Source of the DNA: Clostridium sp. E02
GTDB taxonomy: Bacteria > Bacillota > Clostridia > Lachnospirales > Lachnospiraceae
Direction of reading: 5' to 3'
NCBI RefSeq assembly: GCF_003833015.1
Contig: NZ_RJLQ01000015.1
Span: 1-64,000 of the forward strand
Length of the DNA: 64,000 nt
In this document: positions 18,944 through 28,675 of the stretch, one piece after another
Layout of the letters: every line of letters begins with the position of its first letter
Numbering within the stretch: position 1 is the first letter of the stretch
Position numbers and translations under genes: made by a program
The notes under the pieces: generated by a model
What the model was told of the DNA's origin: nothing
Databases searched by the model: none
The model's input: the letters and a program-made list of their open reading frames with translations, nothing else

Positions 18944-19291
18944 ATGAAACATTTTAATTCAATTAAGAAAAACAAGGATTTTAAAGAAGTTTATCAAAAA
19001 GGTAAAAGCTATGCCAACAAACTTTTAGTTATGTATGTTTTAAAGACGGACAGGCAGGATACTAGAATCGGGATATCCGTAAGCAAAAAGGTTGGTAATA
19101 GTATTGTAAGGCATCATATTACCAGATTAATCAGAGAAAGCTTCAGGCTTCATGTAGGAATGATTGAGACAGGATTAGACATCGTTGTCGTTGCAAGAGC
19201 TGCAACGAAGGAAGAAAATTACAAGACAATCGAAAGTGCATATATGCACTTGTGCGGACTTCATAACATTATAAAAAAAGAATCGAAGTGA
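18944..19291 (+). CDS. rnpA: ribonuclease P protein component
   Basis: Protein cofactor of RNase P, which removes 5' leaders from pre-tRNAs. The 115-residue protein has the hallmark basic segment [28 protein letters not shown] (only part of it is diagnostic RNR-like motif) and the N-terminal [20 protein letters not shown]. The start at 18944 is chosen since upstream codons read through the hairpin that follows rpmH; a purine-rich AAGGAAAAAGGGAAAGAG precedes it. It is followed 7 bases later by yidD. Confidence 0.95.
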   Translation: MKHFNSIKKNKDFKEVYQKGKSYANKLLVMYVLKTDRQDTRIGISVSKKVGNSIVRHHITRLIRESFRLHVGMIETGLDIVVVARAATKEENYKTIESAYMHLCGLHNIIKKESK

Positions 19292-19298
19292 TCTTATT

Positions 19299-19514
19299 AT
19301 GGTAAAAAAAATCATGATTTTGTTGATCAGGGGATATCAGAAATTTTTGTCACCTCTGAAAATAAGAACTCACTGCATCTACACGCCTACGTGCTCTCAA
19401 TACGCCATTGAAGCACTTCAAAAGTATGGCGTGTTGAAAGGTACATTTTTGGCTTGCAAAAGGATAATTCGGTGTAATCCTTTCGCAAAAGGCGGTTATG
19501 ATCCAGTTCCGTAA
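19299..19514 (+). CDS. yidD: membrane protein insertion efficiency factor YidD
   Basis: A 71-residue basic, membrane-associated helper of YidC/Sec insertion. The family core is plain: [11 protein letters not shown], then [15 protein letters not shown] with conserved cysteines, and [14 protein letters not shown] at the C-terminus. It lies between rnpA and yidC, its conserved place. Confidence 0.95.
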   Translation: MVKKIMILLIRGYQKFLSPLKIRTHCIYTPTCSQYAIEALQKYGVLKGTFLACKRIIRCNPFAKGGYDPVP

Positions 19515-19533
19515 CAGATGAGGAGGTAGTTCA

Positions 19534-20814
19534 TTGGAATTCTTAGTACTGACTAAAGTAGGAGGCGTTCTGGGGCCGTTTGCAACTGTTCTGGGTGTGG
19601 TTATGGATTGGCTTTTTAATCTAACGAAAACATTCGGGATCCAGAATATTGGTTTATGTATTATATTATTTACTCTTGTAACAAAGCTTCTTATGTTCCC
19701 ATTAACATTAAAACAACAAAAATCTTCAAAACTTATGAACGTTATGCAGCCGGAACTTTCAGTTATAAAGGAAAAGTACAAAGGAAAAACTGATCAGGAA
19801 TCCATGAGAAAGCAAAACGTGGAAATGCAGGCAGTTTATGAAAAATATGGCACATCGATGACCGGTGGATGCGTCCAACTGGTGATTCAGATGCCAATCT
19901 TGTTTGCTTTGTATCAAGTTATTTATCATATTCCTGCTTACGTTCAGAGTGTGAAAGTTTTATATGAGAACGTGGTTAATTCTATCTATTCCCTTGGTGG
20001 GGATCATGTGGCACAGCTGACACAGTTTGCAGCTGATCACAAAGTTAGTATGGCAAGAATCGGAGATCTAAATACGAGTAACGGAATGGTTGACTTTTTA
20101 TATCAGTTAAATCCAACTCAATGGAAGTTATTGCAAGATTTGTTTCCCACGATTCAGAATACGATTGCAACCAATGGGGCTCAGATTGAGAACATGAATA
20201 CATTTTTTGGAGTCAACTTAGCGTCAACTCCCTATAGCATGTTGTTCCCTGTTGGAGGTGGATTTCACTTTAGTTTGGCAATCCTCATTCCTATTTTTGC
20301 TGGTGTCAGTCAGTGGTTTAGTGCGAAACTTATGACGGTAAACCAGCCTCAAAAGACAGGGGATGAAGGTGGTGCTATGGCACAATCGATGAAGAGTATG
20401 AATACGGTTATGCCTTTAATGTCAGTGTTTTTCTGTTTCACATTTGCTTCTGGTATTGGTATTTACTGGATTTCCTCCAGTGTATTTCAGGTCATTCAGC
20501 AGGTATTGGTGAATCGTCATTTAAACCGGATAGATATGGATGAGATGATTAAGATGAATGTTGAAAAAGCGAATAAGAAACGTGCAAAGAAAGGGCTTCC
20601 GCCTCAGCGTGTATCTCAGAATGCAGTTGCAAATCTAAAAAATCTTCAGTCTTCGAATGAAAAACAGGAAGAAGAAATTCGTATAAAAACGGAGAAGACA
20701 AAGGAGCAGATCAAAGACTCGAATGAATATTATAAAGACGAAAATCTGAACCCAAATAGCATTGCAGCAAAAGCACGTATGGTTAAAAAGTACAACGATA
20801 AGCACAGCAAATAG
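19534..20814 (+). CDS. yidC: membrane protein insertase YidC/Oxa1 family
   Basis: Inserts membrane proteins with or without SecYEG. The 426-residue protein has a first hydrophobic segment (about 10-30), then the Oxa1 core with GLCIILFTLVTKLLMFPLT, a cytoplasmic coiled-coil loop (KLMNVMQPELSVIKEKY) and further membrane segments to about 330; the C-terminal ~95 residues are charged and rich in Lys. The start is a TTG at 19534, supported by GAGGAGG 7 bases before it; no suitable ATG is near. No lipobox Cys is present, unlike Bacillus SpoIIIJ. Confidence 0.95.
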   Translation: MEFLVLTKVGGVLGPFATVLGVVMDWLFNLTKTFGIQNIGLCIILFTLVTKLLMFPLTLKQQKSSKLMNVMQPELSVIKEKYKGKTDQESMRKQNVEMQAVYEKYGTSMTGGCVQLVIQMPILFALYQVIYHIPAYVQSVKVLYENVVNSIYSLGGDHVAQLTQFAADHKVSMARIGDLNTSNGMVDFLYQLNPTQWKLLQDLFPTIQNTIATNGAQIENMNTFFGVNLASTPYSMLFPVGGGFHFSLAILIPIFAGVSQWFSAKLMTVNQPQKTGDEGGAMAQSMKSMNTVMPLMSVFFCFTFASGIGIYWISSSVFQVIQQVLVNRHLNRIDMDEMIKMNVEKANKKRAKKGLPPQRVSQNAVANLKNLQSSNEKQEEEIRIKTEKTKEQIKDSNEYYKDENLNPNSIAAKARMVKKYNDKHSK

Positions 20815-20826
20815 GAAGGGGGACCT

Positions 20827-21492
20827 ATGGATATGATTACAGTTTCAGCAAAAAACGTGGATGAAGCGATTACGAAGGCATTAATCGAGTTGGAAACAAC
20901 CAGTGATAAACTGGAATATGAAATTGTTGATAAGGGTAGTAATGGTATTCTGGGGTTATTCGGTACGAAGCCGGCGATCATACACGCTAAAAGAAAAGAA
21001 ACGATCGTAGATAAAGCAACTACATTTCTTTCCGATGTATTTAACGCTATGGATCTAAAAGTTACCTTGGATTTAAATTATCATGAATTAGACCGGGAGC
21101 TTTCAATTGGTATGTCAGGTGATAATATGGGGATATTGATCGGCAAGAGAGGACAAACGCTTGATTCTCTTCAGTATCTTGTAAGTCTTGTGGTGAATAG
21201 GGAAAGTAATGAATATATCAGAGTTAAAATTGATACGGAAAATTATAGAGAGAGAAGAAAAGAAACTCTCGAGACCCTTGCTAAGAATATTGCTTATAAG
21301 GTGAAACGTACCAAACGACCGGTTTCATTGGAGCCTATGAATCCATATGAGAGACGTATTATTCACTCCGCACTTCAAAATGATAAGTTTGTAAATACCA
21401 GAAGTGATGGAGATGATCCATTTCGACATGTTGTTATTTCATTGAAAAAGGATCATATAAGAAAAGAACGGTATCAAGAAAGAGATAAATAG
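20827..21492 (+). CDS. jag: RNA-binding protein Jag/KhpB
   Basis: A 221-residue protein with an N-terminal Jag domain (about 1-55, ISVSAKNVDEAI-like start and GSNGILGLFG), a KH domain (about 75-150, GILIGKRGQTLDSLQYL) and a C-terminal R3H domain (about 155-215, PMNPYERRIIHSAL). KhpB binds RNA with KhpA and influences cell-wall synthesis in Gram-positives. GGAAGGGGG precedes the ATG. It follows yidC by 12 bases and ends the rpmH unit at a terminator. Confidence 0.95.
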   Translation: MDMITVSAKNVDEAITKALIELETTSDKLEYEIVDKGSNGILGLFGTKPAIIHAKRKETIVDKATTFLSDVFNAMDLKVTLDLNYHELDRELSIGMSGDNMGILIGKRGQTLDSLQYLVSLVVNRESNEYIRVKIDTENYRERRKETLETLAKNIAYKVKRTKRPVSLEPMNPYERRIIHSALQNDKFVNTRSDGDDPFRHVVISLKKDHIRKERYQERDK

Positions 21493-21501
21493 TCAGACAA
21501 C

Positions 21502-21547
21502 GATGAGGGTTGGGGCTGTCGGAAGGCACCCTCATCCCTTTTCTTTT
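21502..21547 (+). terminator. terminator after jag
   Basis: GATGAGGGT (21502-21510) pairs perfectly with ACCCTCATC (21528-21536) around a GC-rich loop, followed by CCTTTTCTTTT. The T-run is interrupted, so termination may be partial before mnmE. Confidence 0.7.
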
Positions 21548-21608
21548 ATCAGAATAAATTATGCAAACCATAAAATTGTGTTTCGAGAATAGAAGCAGGT
21601 GAAGGAAT

Positions 21609-22988
21609 ATGAAAATGAATACAATTGCGGCGATCGCTACCGCTGCGTCCAGTTCTGGAATTGGGATTGTTCGCATCAGCGGCGAAGAGTCCTTTCAAAT
21701 TATAGATCAGATATTTAAGGGAAAAGGTAAAAAGGAAAAAAAATTATCCGAGGAGCCTTCACATACGATCCATTATGGATTTATATGTGACGGAGATGAG
21801 GCAATTGATGAAGTGTTGGTTCTTATCATGAAAGGGCCAAAAAGTTATACCGCTGAGGATACGGTTGAGATTGATTGTCATGGAGGGGTTCTTGTTACCA
21901 GAAAGATTTTAGAGACTGTTTTAAAGTATGGTGCAAGACCAGCGGAACCTGGAGAATTTACGAAACGAGCATTTTTGAATGGTAGAATGGATTTGTCTCA
22001 GGCAGAGGCGGTTATTGATGTGATTCATGCAAAGAATCAATATGCATTAAAATCATCGGTACGTCAGATGGAGGGAGCCGTTTCCAAACGTGTCCGAAAC
22101 ATGAGAGAGAAATTAATCTACCAGATTGCTTTTATCGAATCGGCTCTTGATGATCCGGAGCATATCTCACTCGACGGTTATGGAGAAACGCTTCAAAAGG
22201 TATTAGGACCTGTGAAGGAAGAAATTGATGAACTAATCCGGTCATCGGAGAATGGAAGGGTTTTGTCTGAGGGAATAGAGACGGTAATTCTTGGAAAACC
22301 CAATGCAGGAAAATCATCTCTGTTAAATGCTTTGGTGGGAGAGGAGCGGGCAATTGTAACGGAAATAGCCGGAACAACCAGAGATACGTTAAAGGAGTCC
22401 ATTCTTCTAGAAGACCTAAGTCTTAATATCATTGATACGGCTGGAATTCGGGATACTGATGATGTAGTCGAAAAAATTGGTGTAGAGAAAGCGAAGCGTG
22501 CGGCAGATCAGGCGGATTTTATTATTTATGTGGTGGATGGAACCTGTCCAATCGATGAGAATGATGAGGAAATATTACGGGTTATAAGGGATAAGAAGGT
22601 GTTGGTGGTTTTGAATAAATCAGACCTTTTTATGGTTCTTACTGTGGAAGCGTTAAGGGAGAAAACAGGGCATCCTGTGATCGTTATTTCTGCAAAAGAA
22701 CAACAAGGCATTAAGAAAATGGAAGATGAAATTAAATCCATGTTTTATGAGGGTAAAATTGATTTTAATGATCAAGTTTTTATAACCAATGCAAGGCATA
22801 AAAATGCTCTGTTTCAGGCCCAGAAAAGTCTTAGTATGGTGGAAGAGAGTATTTTAAATGGGATGCCGGAGGATTTTTATTCCATTGATTTAATGGATGC
22901 GTATGAACAGTTGGGAACCATCCTCGGAGAGTCCGTGGAGGAAGATCTGGTCAACGAAATATTCCGTAAATTCTGTATGGGTAAGTAG
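21609..22988 (+). CDS. mnmE: tRNA modification GTPase MnmE
   Basis: With MnmG it makes the cmnm5/nm5 modification of U34 in several tRNAs. The 459-residue protein has the N-terminal folate-binding domain (about 1-120), a helical domain interrupted by a Ras-like G domain (G1 GKPNAGKSSL near 225, G3 DTAGIRDTDD, G4 NKSD) and the C-terminal CMGK, whose Cys is required for catalysis. Length is normal. mnmG follows after 18 bases. Confidence 0.98.
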   Translation: MKMNTIAAIATAASSSGIGIVRISGEESFQIIDQIFKGKGKKEKKLSEEPSHTIHYGFICDGDEAIDEVLVLIMKGPKSYTAEDTVEIDCHGGVLVTRKILETVLKYGARPAEPGEFTKRAFLNGRMDLSQAEAVIDVIHAKNQYALKSSVRQMEGAVSKRVRNMREKLIYQIAFIESALDDPEHISLDGYGETLQKVLGPVKEEIDELIRSSENGRVLSEGIETVILGKPNAGKSSLLNALVGEERAIVTEIAGTTRDTLKESILLEDLSLNIIDTAGIRDTDDVVEKIGVEKAKRAADQADFIIYVVDGTCPIDENDEEILRVIRDKKVLVVLNKSDLFMVLTVEALREKTGHPVIVISAKEQQGIKKMEDEIKSMFYEGKIDFNDQVFITNARHKNALFQAQKSLSMVEESILNGMPEDFYSIDLMDAYEQLGTILGESVEEDLVNEIFRKFCMGK

Positions 22989-23006
22989 GAGAGGAAGGAG
23001 ATTAAA

Positions 23007-24920
23007 ATGCAGTATTTAGAGGAGTCTTATGACATTGTTGTTGTGGGTGCCGGACATGCCGGATGTGAGGCAGCTTTGGCATGTGCCAGGTTAGGTTTAG
23101 AGACAATACTGTTTACCGTTAGTGTTGACAGTATTGCACTTATGCCATGTAATCCGAACATCGGAGGAAGTTCTAAGGGGCATCTGGTAAAAGAGCTAGA
23201 TGCATTAGGCGGTGAGATGGGAAAGAATATTGACCGTACATTTATTCAGTCCAAGATGTTGAATCAGTCTAAGGGACCTGCTGTTCATTCCCTTAGGGCT
23301 CAGGCAGATAAACAGGACTATACAAGAACCATGAGAACAACGTTAGAGAACACGGATCACCTGACCATCAGGCAGGCAGAAGTCTCTGATTTAGTCGTTA
23401 ACAATGGGGAATTAACTGGAATAAAAACCAGTTCTGGTGCTTTATATCATTGCAAAGCAGCGGTATTAGCCACAGGAACCTATTTAAGTTCCAGATGTAT
23501 TTATGGGGATGTGAGCATTCAAACAGGTCCCAATGGATTAATGTCAGCCAATCACTTATCGGAATCTTTAAAGGCACAGGGAATTGAGATCAGAAGATTT
23601 AAAACAGGAACGCCGGCTAGAGTGGATAAAAGGAGCATTGATTTTTCAAAGATGGAGGAGCAGTTTGGAGATAAGTTAGTCGTTCCATTTTCTTTTTCTA
23701 CCGATCCGGCAACCATACAAAAGGAACAGATTTCCTGTTGGCTAACGTATACAAATGAAACTACTCATGAAATTATTCGAAAAAATCTGGATCGTTCTCC
23801 TTTATATTCTGGTGCAATTGAAGGAACGGGACCAAGGTATTGTCCTTCTATTGAAGACAAGGTCGTTAAGTTTCCAGATAAGGACCGTCATCAGGTTTTT
23901 GTGGAACCGGAGGGACTTTATACCAATGAGATGTATCTGGGAGGGATGTCTAGTTCCTTGCCTGAGGATGTTCAACATGCCATGTACCGGAGCGTGCCTG
24001 GTCTTGAAAACGTCAAGATTGTAAGGAATGCTTATGCCATAGAATATGATTGTATTGATCCCCGTCAATTAACGGCTACGCTGGAATTTAAAGCAATCAA
24101 GGGATTGTTTAGCGGAGGGCAGTTAAATGGAAGTTCAGGGTATGAGGAAGCGGCAGTCCAGGGCTTTATGGCTGGGGTCAATGCAGCCATGAAACGGTTG
24201 GGCAGAGATCCAGTGATACTAGATCGTTCTCAAGCTTATATTGGCGTGCTGATTGATGATCTCGTGACCAAAGAAAGCAAGGAACCTTATCGTATGATGA
24301 CTTCTAGGGCAGAGTATAGACTCTTGCTGCGACAAGACAATGCAGATATACGTCTAAGAAAAATTGGCTACCAAATTGGTCTTGTGAGTGAAGAACAATA
24401 TAAAAATCTGCAAGAAAAAGAAATTGCCATTGAGAAAGAAATGAAACGTCTGGAGTCTTTAAACATAGGAGCTTCGAAAGAAGTTCAAGGGTTTTTAGAG
24501 GCACATGAGAGCACCCCTTTAAAAACGGGAACAACGTTGGCTGAATTGGTTCGTAGACCAGAATTAAATTATTTTATGTTAACTGATATAGATAAAAAAC
24601 GACCATACCTCACTGAGGATGCAGCTGAACAAGTAAACATAAATATTAAATACGATGGATATATCCGTAGACAGAAACAGCAGGTATCACAATATAAAAA
24701 ATTAGAGAATCGGAAGCTGTCTATAGAATTTGATTATAGTGATGTGAAAGGTTTGAGAAAAGAAGCGATTCAAAAATTAAATTTATACAAACCCATGTCC
24801 ATCGGACAGGCGTCTAGAATATCGGGAGTGTCCCCTGCTGACATTTCTGTATTATTGGTCTATTTAGAGCAGTTAAGGCATCATAAAAAGAAAATTGTGA
24901 GTAGGGAGGATGAGTCATGA
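23007..24920 (+). CDS. mnmG: tRNA uridine-5-carboxymethylaminomethyl modification enzyme MnmG
   Basis: FAD-dependent partner of MnmE, 637 residues. The N-terminal dinucleotide fold is [14 protein letters not shown] (about 12-25); [17 protein letters not shown] and the [10 protein letters not shown] stretch are family signatures; the C-terminal helical part contains [26 protein letters not shown] precedes the ATG. Its TGA overlaps the rsmG start by 4 bases. Confidence 0.98.
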   Translation: MQYLEESYDIVVVGAGHAGCEAALACARLGLETILFTVSVDSIALMPCNPNIGGSSKGHLVKELDALGGEMGKNIDRTFIQSKMLNQSKGPAVHSLRAQADKQDYTRTMRTTLENTDHLTIRQAEVSDLVVNNGELTGIKTSSGALYHCKAAVLATGTYLSSRCIYGDVSIQTGPNGLMSANHLSESLKAQGIEIRRFKTGTPARVDKRSIDFSKMEEQFGDKLVVPFSFSTDPATIQKEQISCWLTYTNETTHEIIRKNLDRSPLYSGAIEGTGPRYCPSIEDKVVKFPDKDRHQVFVEPEGLYTNEMYLGGMSSSLPEDVQHAMYRSVPGLENVKIVRNAYAIEYDCIDPRQLTATLEFKAIKGLFSGGQLNGSSGYEEAAVQGFMAGVNAAMKRLGRDPVILDRSQAYIGVLIDDLVTKESKEPYRMMTSRAEYRLLLRQDNADIRLRKIGYQIGLVSEEQYKNLQEKEIAIEKEMKRLESLNIGASKEVQGFLEAHESTPLKTGTTLAELVRRPELNYFMLTDIDKKRPYLTEDAAEQVNINIKYDGYIRRQKQQVSQYKKLENRKLSIEFDYSDVKGLRKEAIQKLNLYKPMSIGQASRISGVSPADISVLLVYLEQLRHHKKKIVSREDES

Positions 24921-25648
24921 ATGAAGAGTTTCAGAAATTATTGGAAGAAAAATTAGCTTTATTACCAATTAAATTAGATCAGGATCAAATACTGAAATTT
25001 TATAAGTATTATGAGTTATTGGAAGAATGGAATAAAGTCATGAATTTAACTACAATCACTGAAATGGAGGATGTGGTTATTAAGCACTTCGTTGATAGCT
25101 TGTCTTTGATAAAAGTGGTAAATAATATGGGACAAACAAACTATAAGATCATTGATGTAGGAACAGGAGCCGGCTTTCCGGGCATTCCATTAAAAATTGT
25201 ATTTCCAAACTTGAAAATAACATTAATGGATTCGTTAAATAAAAGAGTGAAATTTTTAAATGAAGTAATTGACCAACTTGATTTGAAAGATATGAATGCA
25301 ATTCATGGGAGAGCAGAAGAGTTGGGAAGAGATAAATTATATCGAGAACAATATGACTTTAGTTTATCAAGGGCGGTTGCTAACTTAAGCACACTTTCAG
25401 AATATTGTCTTCCTTTTGTAAAAGAGGGAGGATATTTTATATCTTACAAATCTGGAACGGTTGCACAAGAAGCAGCGGATGCCAAACATGCTATTTTCTT
25501 ATTAGGTGGGAAGATTGAAGGAATTGAGAATTTCACGCTACCTGGTGCAGATGCAGAGCGATCGTTTGTTAAGATAAAGAAAGTGGAAGGAATCTCGAAG
25601 AGATATCCGAGAAAACCTGGAGTACCAGCAAAAGAACCATTAAAGTAA
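24917..25648 (+). CDS. rsmG: 16S rRNA (guanine-527-N7) methyltransferase
   Basis: Methylates G527 of 16S rRNA using S-adenosylmethionine; loss gives low-level streptomycin resistance in other bacteria. The 243-residue protein has the SAM-binding loop [16 protein letters not shown] (about 75-90) preceded by [19 protein letters not shown], and a basic C-terminal end. The ATGA overlap with mnmG indicates coupling. The first parS site starts two bases after the stop codon. Confidence 0.96.
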   Translation: MNEEFQKLLEEKLALLPIKLDQDQILKFYKYYELLEEWNKVMNLTTITEMEDVVIKHFVDSLSLIKVVNNMGQTNYKIIDVGTGAGFPGIPLKIVFPNLKITLMDSLNKRVKFLNEVIDQLDLKDMNAIHGRAEELGRDKLYREQYDFSLSRAVANLSTLSEYCLPFVKEGGYFISYKSGTVAQEAADAKHAIFLLGGKIEGIENFTLPGADAERSFVKIKKVEGISKRYPRKPGVPAKEPLK

Positions 25649-25649
25649 A

Positions 25650-25665
25650 TGTTTCACGTGAAACA
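25650..25665. other. parS: parS site 1
   Basis: The 16-base palindrome TGTTTCACGTGAAACA, identical to the ParB/Spo0J centromere consensus. It begins immediately after the rsmG stop codon. Confidence 0.95.
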
Positions 25666-25694
25666 TCCTGGAACCTTAGTTCCATTGAATTGGA

Positions 25695-25710
25695 TGTTTC
25701 ACGTGAAACA
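25695..25710. other. parS: parS site 2
   Basis: Second perfect TGTTTCACGTGAAACA, 45 bases from the first centre to centre, followed by TTTTTATTTC. The palindrome plus T-run could also help end transcription from the rsmG side. Confidence 0.95.
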
Positions 25711-25752
25711 TTTTTATTTCAAATTGAATTAACTCGTATATGTTTTCTACAA

Positions 25753-26703
25753 TCAGACAAAAAACATTTGAATTACATGAAGTAATTCGGTAGGATTTTC
25801 CATCTGAGGAAGATATTTGGAATTATTAATAAAAGAACTTTCGATTGCGGGATTATATTTTTTGTATTCTCGTATCACATCTGTCATGTGGTCCATCTCT
25901 CGCCCACCAACCATGTAAATGCTATGGTTGATTTTCTTTAAGGCATTGGTTACATTACACTTAATATAATTGCATTTTTCACTGGCATAAAAGGACTTAG
26001 GGGAATCTCCCAAATGAGCAGATTCATAATACAGATCAATAAAGGAGTTTTTTACTGTATATGGATTATAAAAATAATTCTTTGTAAATTCTTCTCTGAT
26101 CGCTTGTTTGCTGGTCGCGATGTTATAAAGTAAAGTTCCTAATATGGGTAAGTCTAAAATAAATTTATAAAATTTAGCATGTCTATTGGGAATCTGATTA
26201 CTCATAAGCAGACTTTCTGGATTAATACACATGATCTGATCAAACAACTCAGGAGCATTGTTACAGGCCATAAGTGCGATGGCGGTAGAAGATCCGGAAG
26301 AAATTATATTGGTACGATGACCAATTTCTGATTTAATAAAATCTACGATCATTTGAACGTAAAGAAAGTTGGTATAAGTTAGATTTGGTTTTTCAGATCG
26401 CCCGCACCCAAGTAAATCAATGGTATATATGGTATAGTTCTCTTTTAATAATGGAATCATGGAATTCCACTCTTGACCGTTGGAACATGAATTAAGGTCA
26501 TGAATGAGAAGGAGAGGCTTCCCTGTCCCACTTTTTGTATAATGAATGTTACCAAATCTCCACTTATAACACAGTGACTTACTATCTGACAGTATGTTTT
26601 TTGAGGATGCAGAAATTTTGATACATTTATTTAGAACAGCAGTGGCAGTGGCTGCACTAGCGGATAATATAAGCAAGGTCAGTAGCTTGTTCTTTGTTTT
26701 CAT
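25753..26703 (-). CDS. membrane-anchored alpha/beta-hydrolase-fold protein, probably catalytically degenerate
   Basis: A 316-residue protein with an N-terminal signal/anchor segment (about 7-25) and an alpha/beta-hydrolase fold: oxyanion region LLLIHDLNSCSN, YTIDLLGCGRSEKP and a C-terminal LPQMENPTELLHVIQMFF. Lining up the usual GxSxGGAIAL elbow with SSGSSTAIAL puts Gly at the nucleophile position, and the usual GH before LPQMENP is KY, so both Ser and His of the triad seem lost. Function unknown. It lies between parS sites 2 and 3, transcribed against its neighbours. Confidence 0.8.
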   Translation of the reverse strand: MKTKNKLLTLLILSASAATATAVLNKCIKISASSKNILSDSKSLCYKWRFGNIHYTKSGTGKPLLLIHDLNSCSNGQEWNSMIPLLKENYTIYTIDLLGCGRSEKPNLTYTNFLYVQMIVDFIKSEIGHRTNIISSGSSTAIALMACNNAPELFDQIMCINPESLLMSNQIPNRHAKFYKFILDLPILGTLLYNIATSKQAIREEFTKNYFYNPYTVKNSFIDLYYESAHLGDSPKSFYASEKCNYIKCNVTNALKKINHSIYMVGGREMDHMTDVIREYKKYNPAIESSFINNSKYLPQMENPTELLHVIQMFFV

Positions 26704-26807
26704 TCTATATATACCTCCTGATATAGCTTAATCTCTTCTTATTATAGTATAATCCACTAAGACTTACAACGACTAACATATTAATTTATTCTTAAAACTT
26801 AAATCAT

Positions 26808-26823
26808 TGTTTCACGTGAAACA
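26808..26823. other. parS: parS site 3
   Basis: Third perfect TGTTTCACGTGAAACA, about 115 bases upstream of the parA start, so ParB bound here could also repress parAB. Confidence 0.95.
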
Positions 26824-26936
26824 TTTATAGGAAAAAAAGTAAAATTTTACAAGAAACCATAGGAAAAAAAAAAAAAATGTGCTATACTTTAGTTTGAACT
26901 GCGATTTCCGAAAGTTGTAACAGGAGAAAATATAAA

Positions 26937-27707
26937 ATGGGAAGAATAATTGCAATAGCAAATCAAAAGGGCGGTGTCGGTAAAACGACAACTGCAATTA
27001 ATCTATCTGCTTGTCTTGCAGAATCAGGACAACGGGTATTGGCTGTGGATTTTGATCCACAGGGGAATGAAACCAGCGGGTTGGGGATAGAGAAGACAAC
27101 CATTGATCAAACGGTTTATGATTTGCTGGTAGGTGAGTGCGAAATTGAAGAATGCATGATTGCCAATGTATATGAAAATCTAGATCTTCTTCCTTCAAAT
27201 GTGGAACTGGCAGGAGCTGAGATTGAATTATTGGAAATTGAAAATAAGGAAGCACTCCTAAAAACATATCTTGAAAAAATCAAGAATCACTATGACTTTA
27301 TCATCATAGATTGTCCTCCGTCATTAAATCTATTGACAATTAATGCCTTAACAGCAGCAAATACTGTATTAGTTCCCATTCAATGTGAATATTATGCCCT
27401 AGAAGGGCTTAGTCAAGTACTAAATACAGTAAATTTGGTGAAAAAAAAGTTAAATCCTACTCTGGAAATGGAAGGCGTGGTCTTTACGATGTACGATGCA
27501 AGAACCAATCTTTCTTTGGAAGTTGTGGAAAGTGTTAAAAATAATCTAAATCAGAATATTTATAAAACAATTATACCCAGGAATGTAAGACTGGCAGAGG
27601 CTCCCAGCCATGGAATGCCGATTAATTTATATGATTCCAGATCAGCGGGAGCAGAAAGTTATCGGTTGTTGGCCGCAGAAGTAATAAGTAGAGGAGAAGA
27701 GATATAA
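26937..27707 (+). CDS. parA: chromosome partitioning ATPase ParA/Soj
   Basis: Deviant-Walker ATPase that drives origin segregation with ParB and affects DnaA activity. The 256-residue protein has the signature lysine motif KGGVGKTTT (about 11-19), DFDPQGNETSG and IIIDCPPSLNLLT. Length and motifs are normal for chromosomal Soj. GGAG precedes the ATG. parB follows after only 2 bases. Confidence 0.97.
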   Translation: MGRIIAIANQKGGVGKTTTAINLSACLAESGQRVLAVDFDPQGNETSGLGIEKTTIDQTVYDLLVGECEIEECMIANVYENLDLLPSNVELAGAEIELLEIENKEALLKTYLEKIKNHYDFIIIDCPPSLNLLTINALTAANTVLVPIQCEYYALEGLSQVLNTVNLVKKKLNPTLEMEGVVFTMYDARTNLSLEVVESVKNNLNQNIYKTIIPRNVRLAEAPSHGMPINLYDSRSAGAESYRLLAAEVISRGEEI

Positions 27708-27709
27708 CT

Positions 27710-28651
27710 ATGGCTAAAAGAACAGGGTTAGGAAAAGGTCTAGGTGCTATTTTTGGGGATGAAGTGATGGAATCGGCTGCGGAAGATCATCAACAACAAC
27801 AGCAAAAGAATGAATATTTAGTTGAACAACAGGGGAAACAGTCAAAGGAGCCTGAGTACGGAAAAGAGATATATTTAAAACTTTCTTCCATTGAGCCGAA
27901 TCTTCATCAACCTAGAAAAGATTTTAGGGAAGAATCTCTTCTAGAATTGGCGGAATCGATGAAGGAATATGGGGTGTTGCAACCTCTTTTGGTACAGAAA
28001 CAGGGAGATCTCTATGAGATCATAGCAGGGGAACGTAGATGGAGAGCCGCTAAACTGGCTGGTTTAAAAGAAGTTCCGGTTGTAATTCGTGAATACGGTA
28101 AACAGCAGACAATGGAAATTGCATTGATTGAAAATGTTCAAAGGGAAGACTTAAATCCCATAGAAGAAGCAAGGGCATATCAAAGATTGATGCAGGAGTT
28201 TGAATTGAAGCAGGATGAGATAGCGGCTAGAGTAGCAAAGAATCGAGTTACCATAACCAATAGTATGCGTCTGCTTAAATTAGATGAAAAAGTTCAAGAC
28301 ATGTTGATTCAGAATGAGATCAGCAGTGGACATGCCAGAGCATTGCTTGGAATTGAAGATAAAGAATTACAGTTTCAACTTGCTGGTAAAATAGCAGCCG
28401 AAAACTTAAGTGTGCGTGAAGTAGAAAAGCTGGTAAAATCTTTGTCGAAAAAGAAAGAACCTAAGGAAAAAAAGGGAGAAGAGGAAAGTGTTTTATTGAT
28501 CTTTCGGGAACTGGAAGAACGGATGAAAACTGCTATGGGTACGAAGGTCAGTATCAATAAAAAAGATAAAAATAAAGGAAGAGTTGAAATTGAGTACTAT
28601 TCTGAGGCGGAATTGGAAAGAATAGTAGAGTTAATAGAATCCATAAGATAA
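27710..28651 (+). CDS. parB: chromosome partitioning protein ParB/Spo0J
   Basis: CTPase/DNA-clamp protein that loads at parS and spreads. The 313-residue protein starts with the ParA-activating peptide KRTGLGKGLGAIFG, then a Gln-rich linker, the ParB nuclease-like domain with GERRWRAAKLAGL and ENVQREDLNPIEEA, a helix-turn-helix (about 150-190) and a C-terminal dimer domain. Three perfect parS sites lie just upstream of the parAB pair. Confidence 0.97.
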   Translation: MAKRTGLGKGLGAIFGDEVMESAAEDHQQQQQKNEYLVEQQGKQSKEPEYGKEIYLKLSSIEPNLHQPRKDFREESLLELAESMKEYGVLQPLLVQKQGDLYEIIAGERRWRAAKLAGLKEVPVVIREYGKQQTMEIALIENVQREDLNPIEEARAYQRLMQEFELKQDEIAARVAKNRVTITNSMRLLKLDEKVQDMLIQNEISSGHARALLGIEDKELQFQLAGKIAAENLSVREVEKLVKSLSKKKEPKEKKGEEESVLLIFRELEERMKTAMGTKVSINKKDKNKGRVEIEYYSEAELERIVELIESIR

Positions 28652-28675
28652 CATCATGGAAGTGAGGACGAAAGA

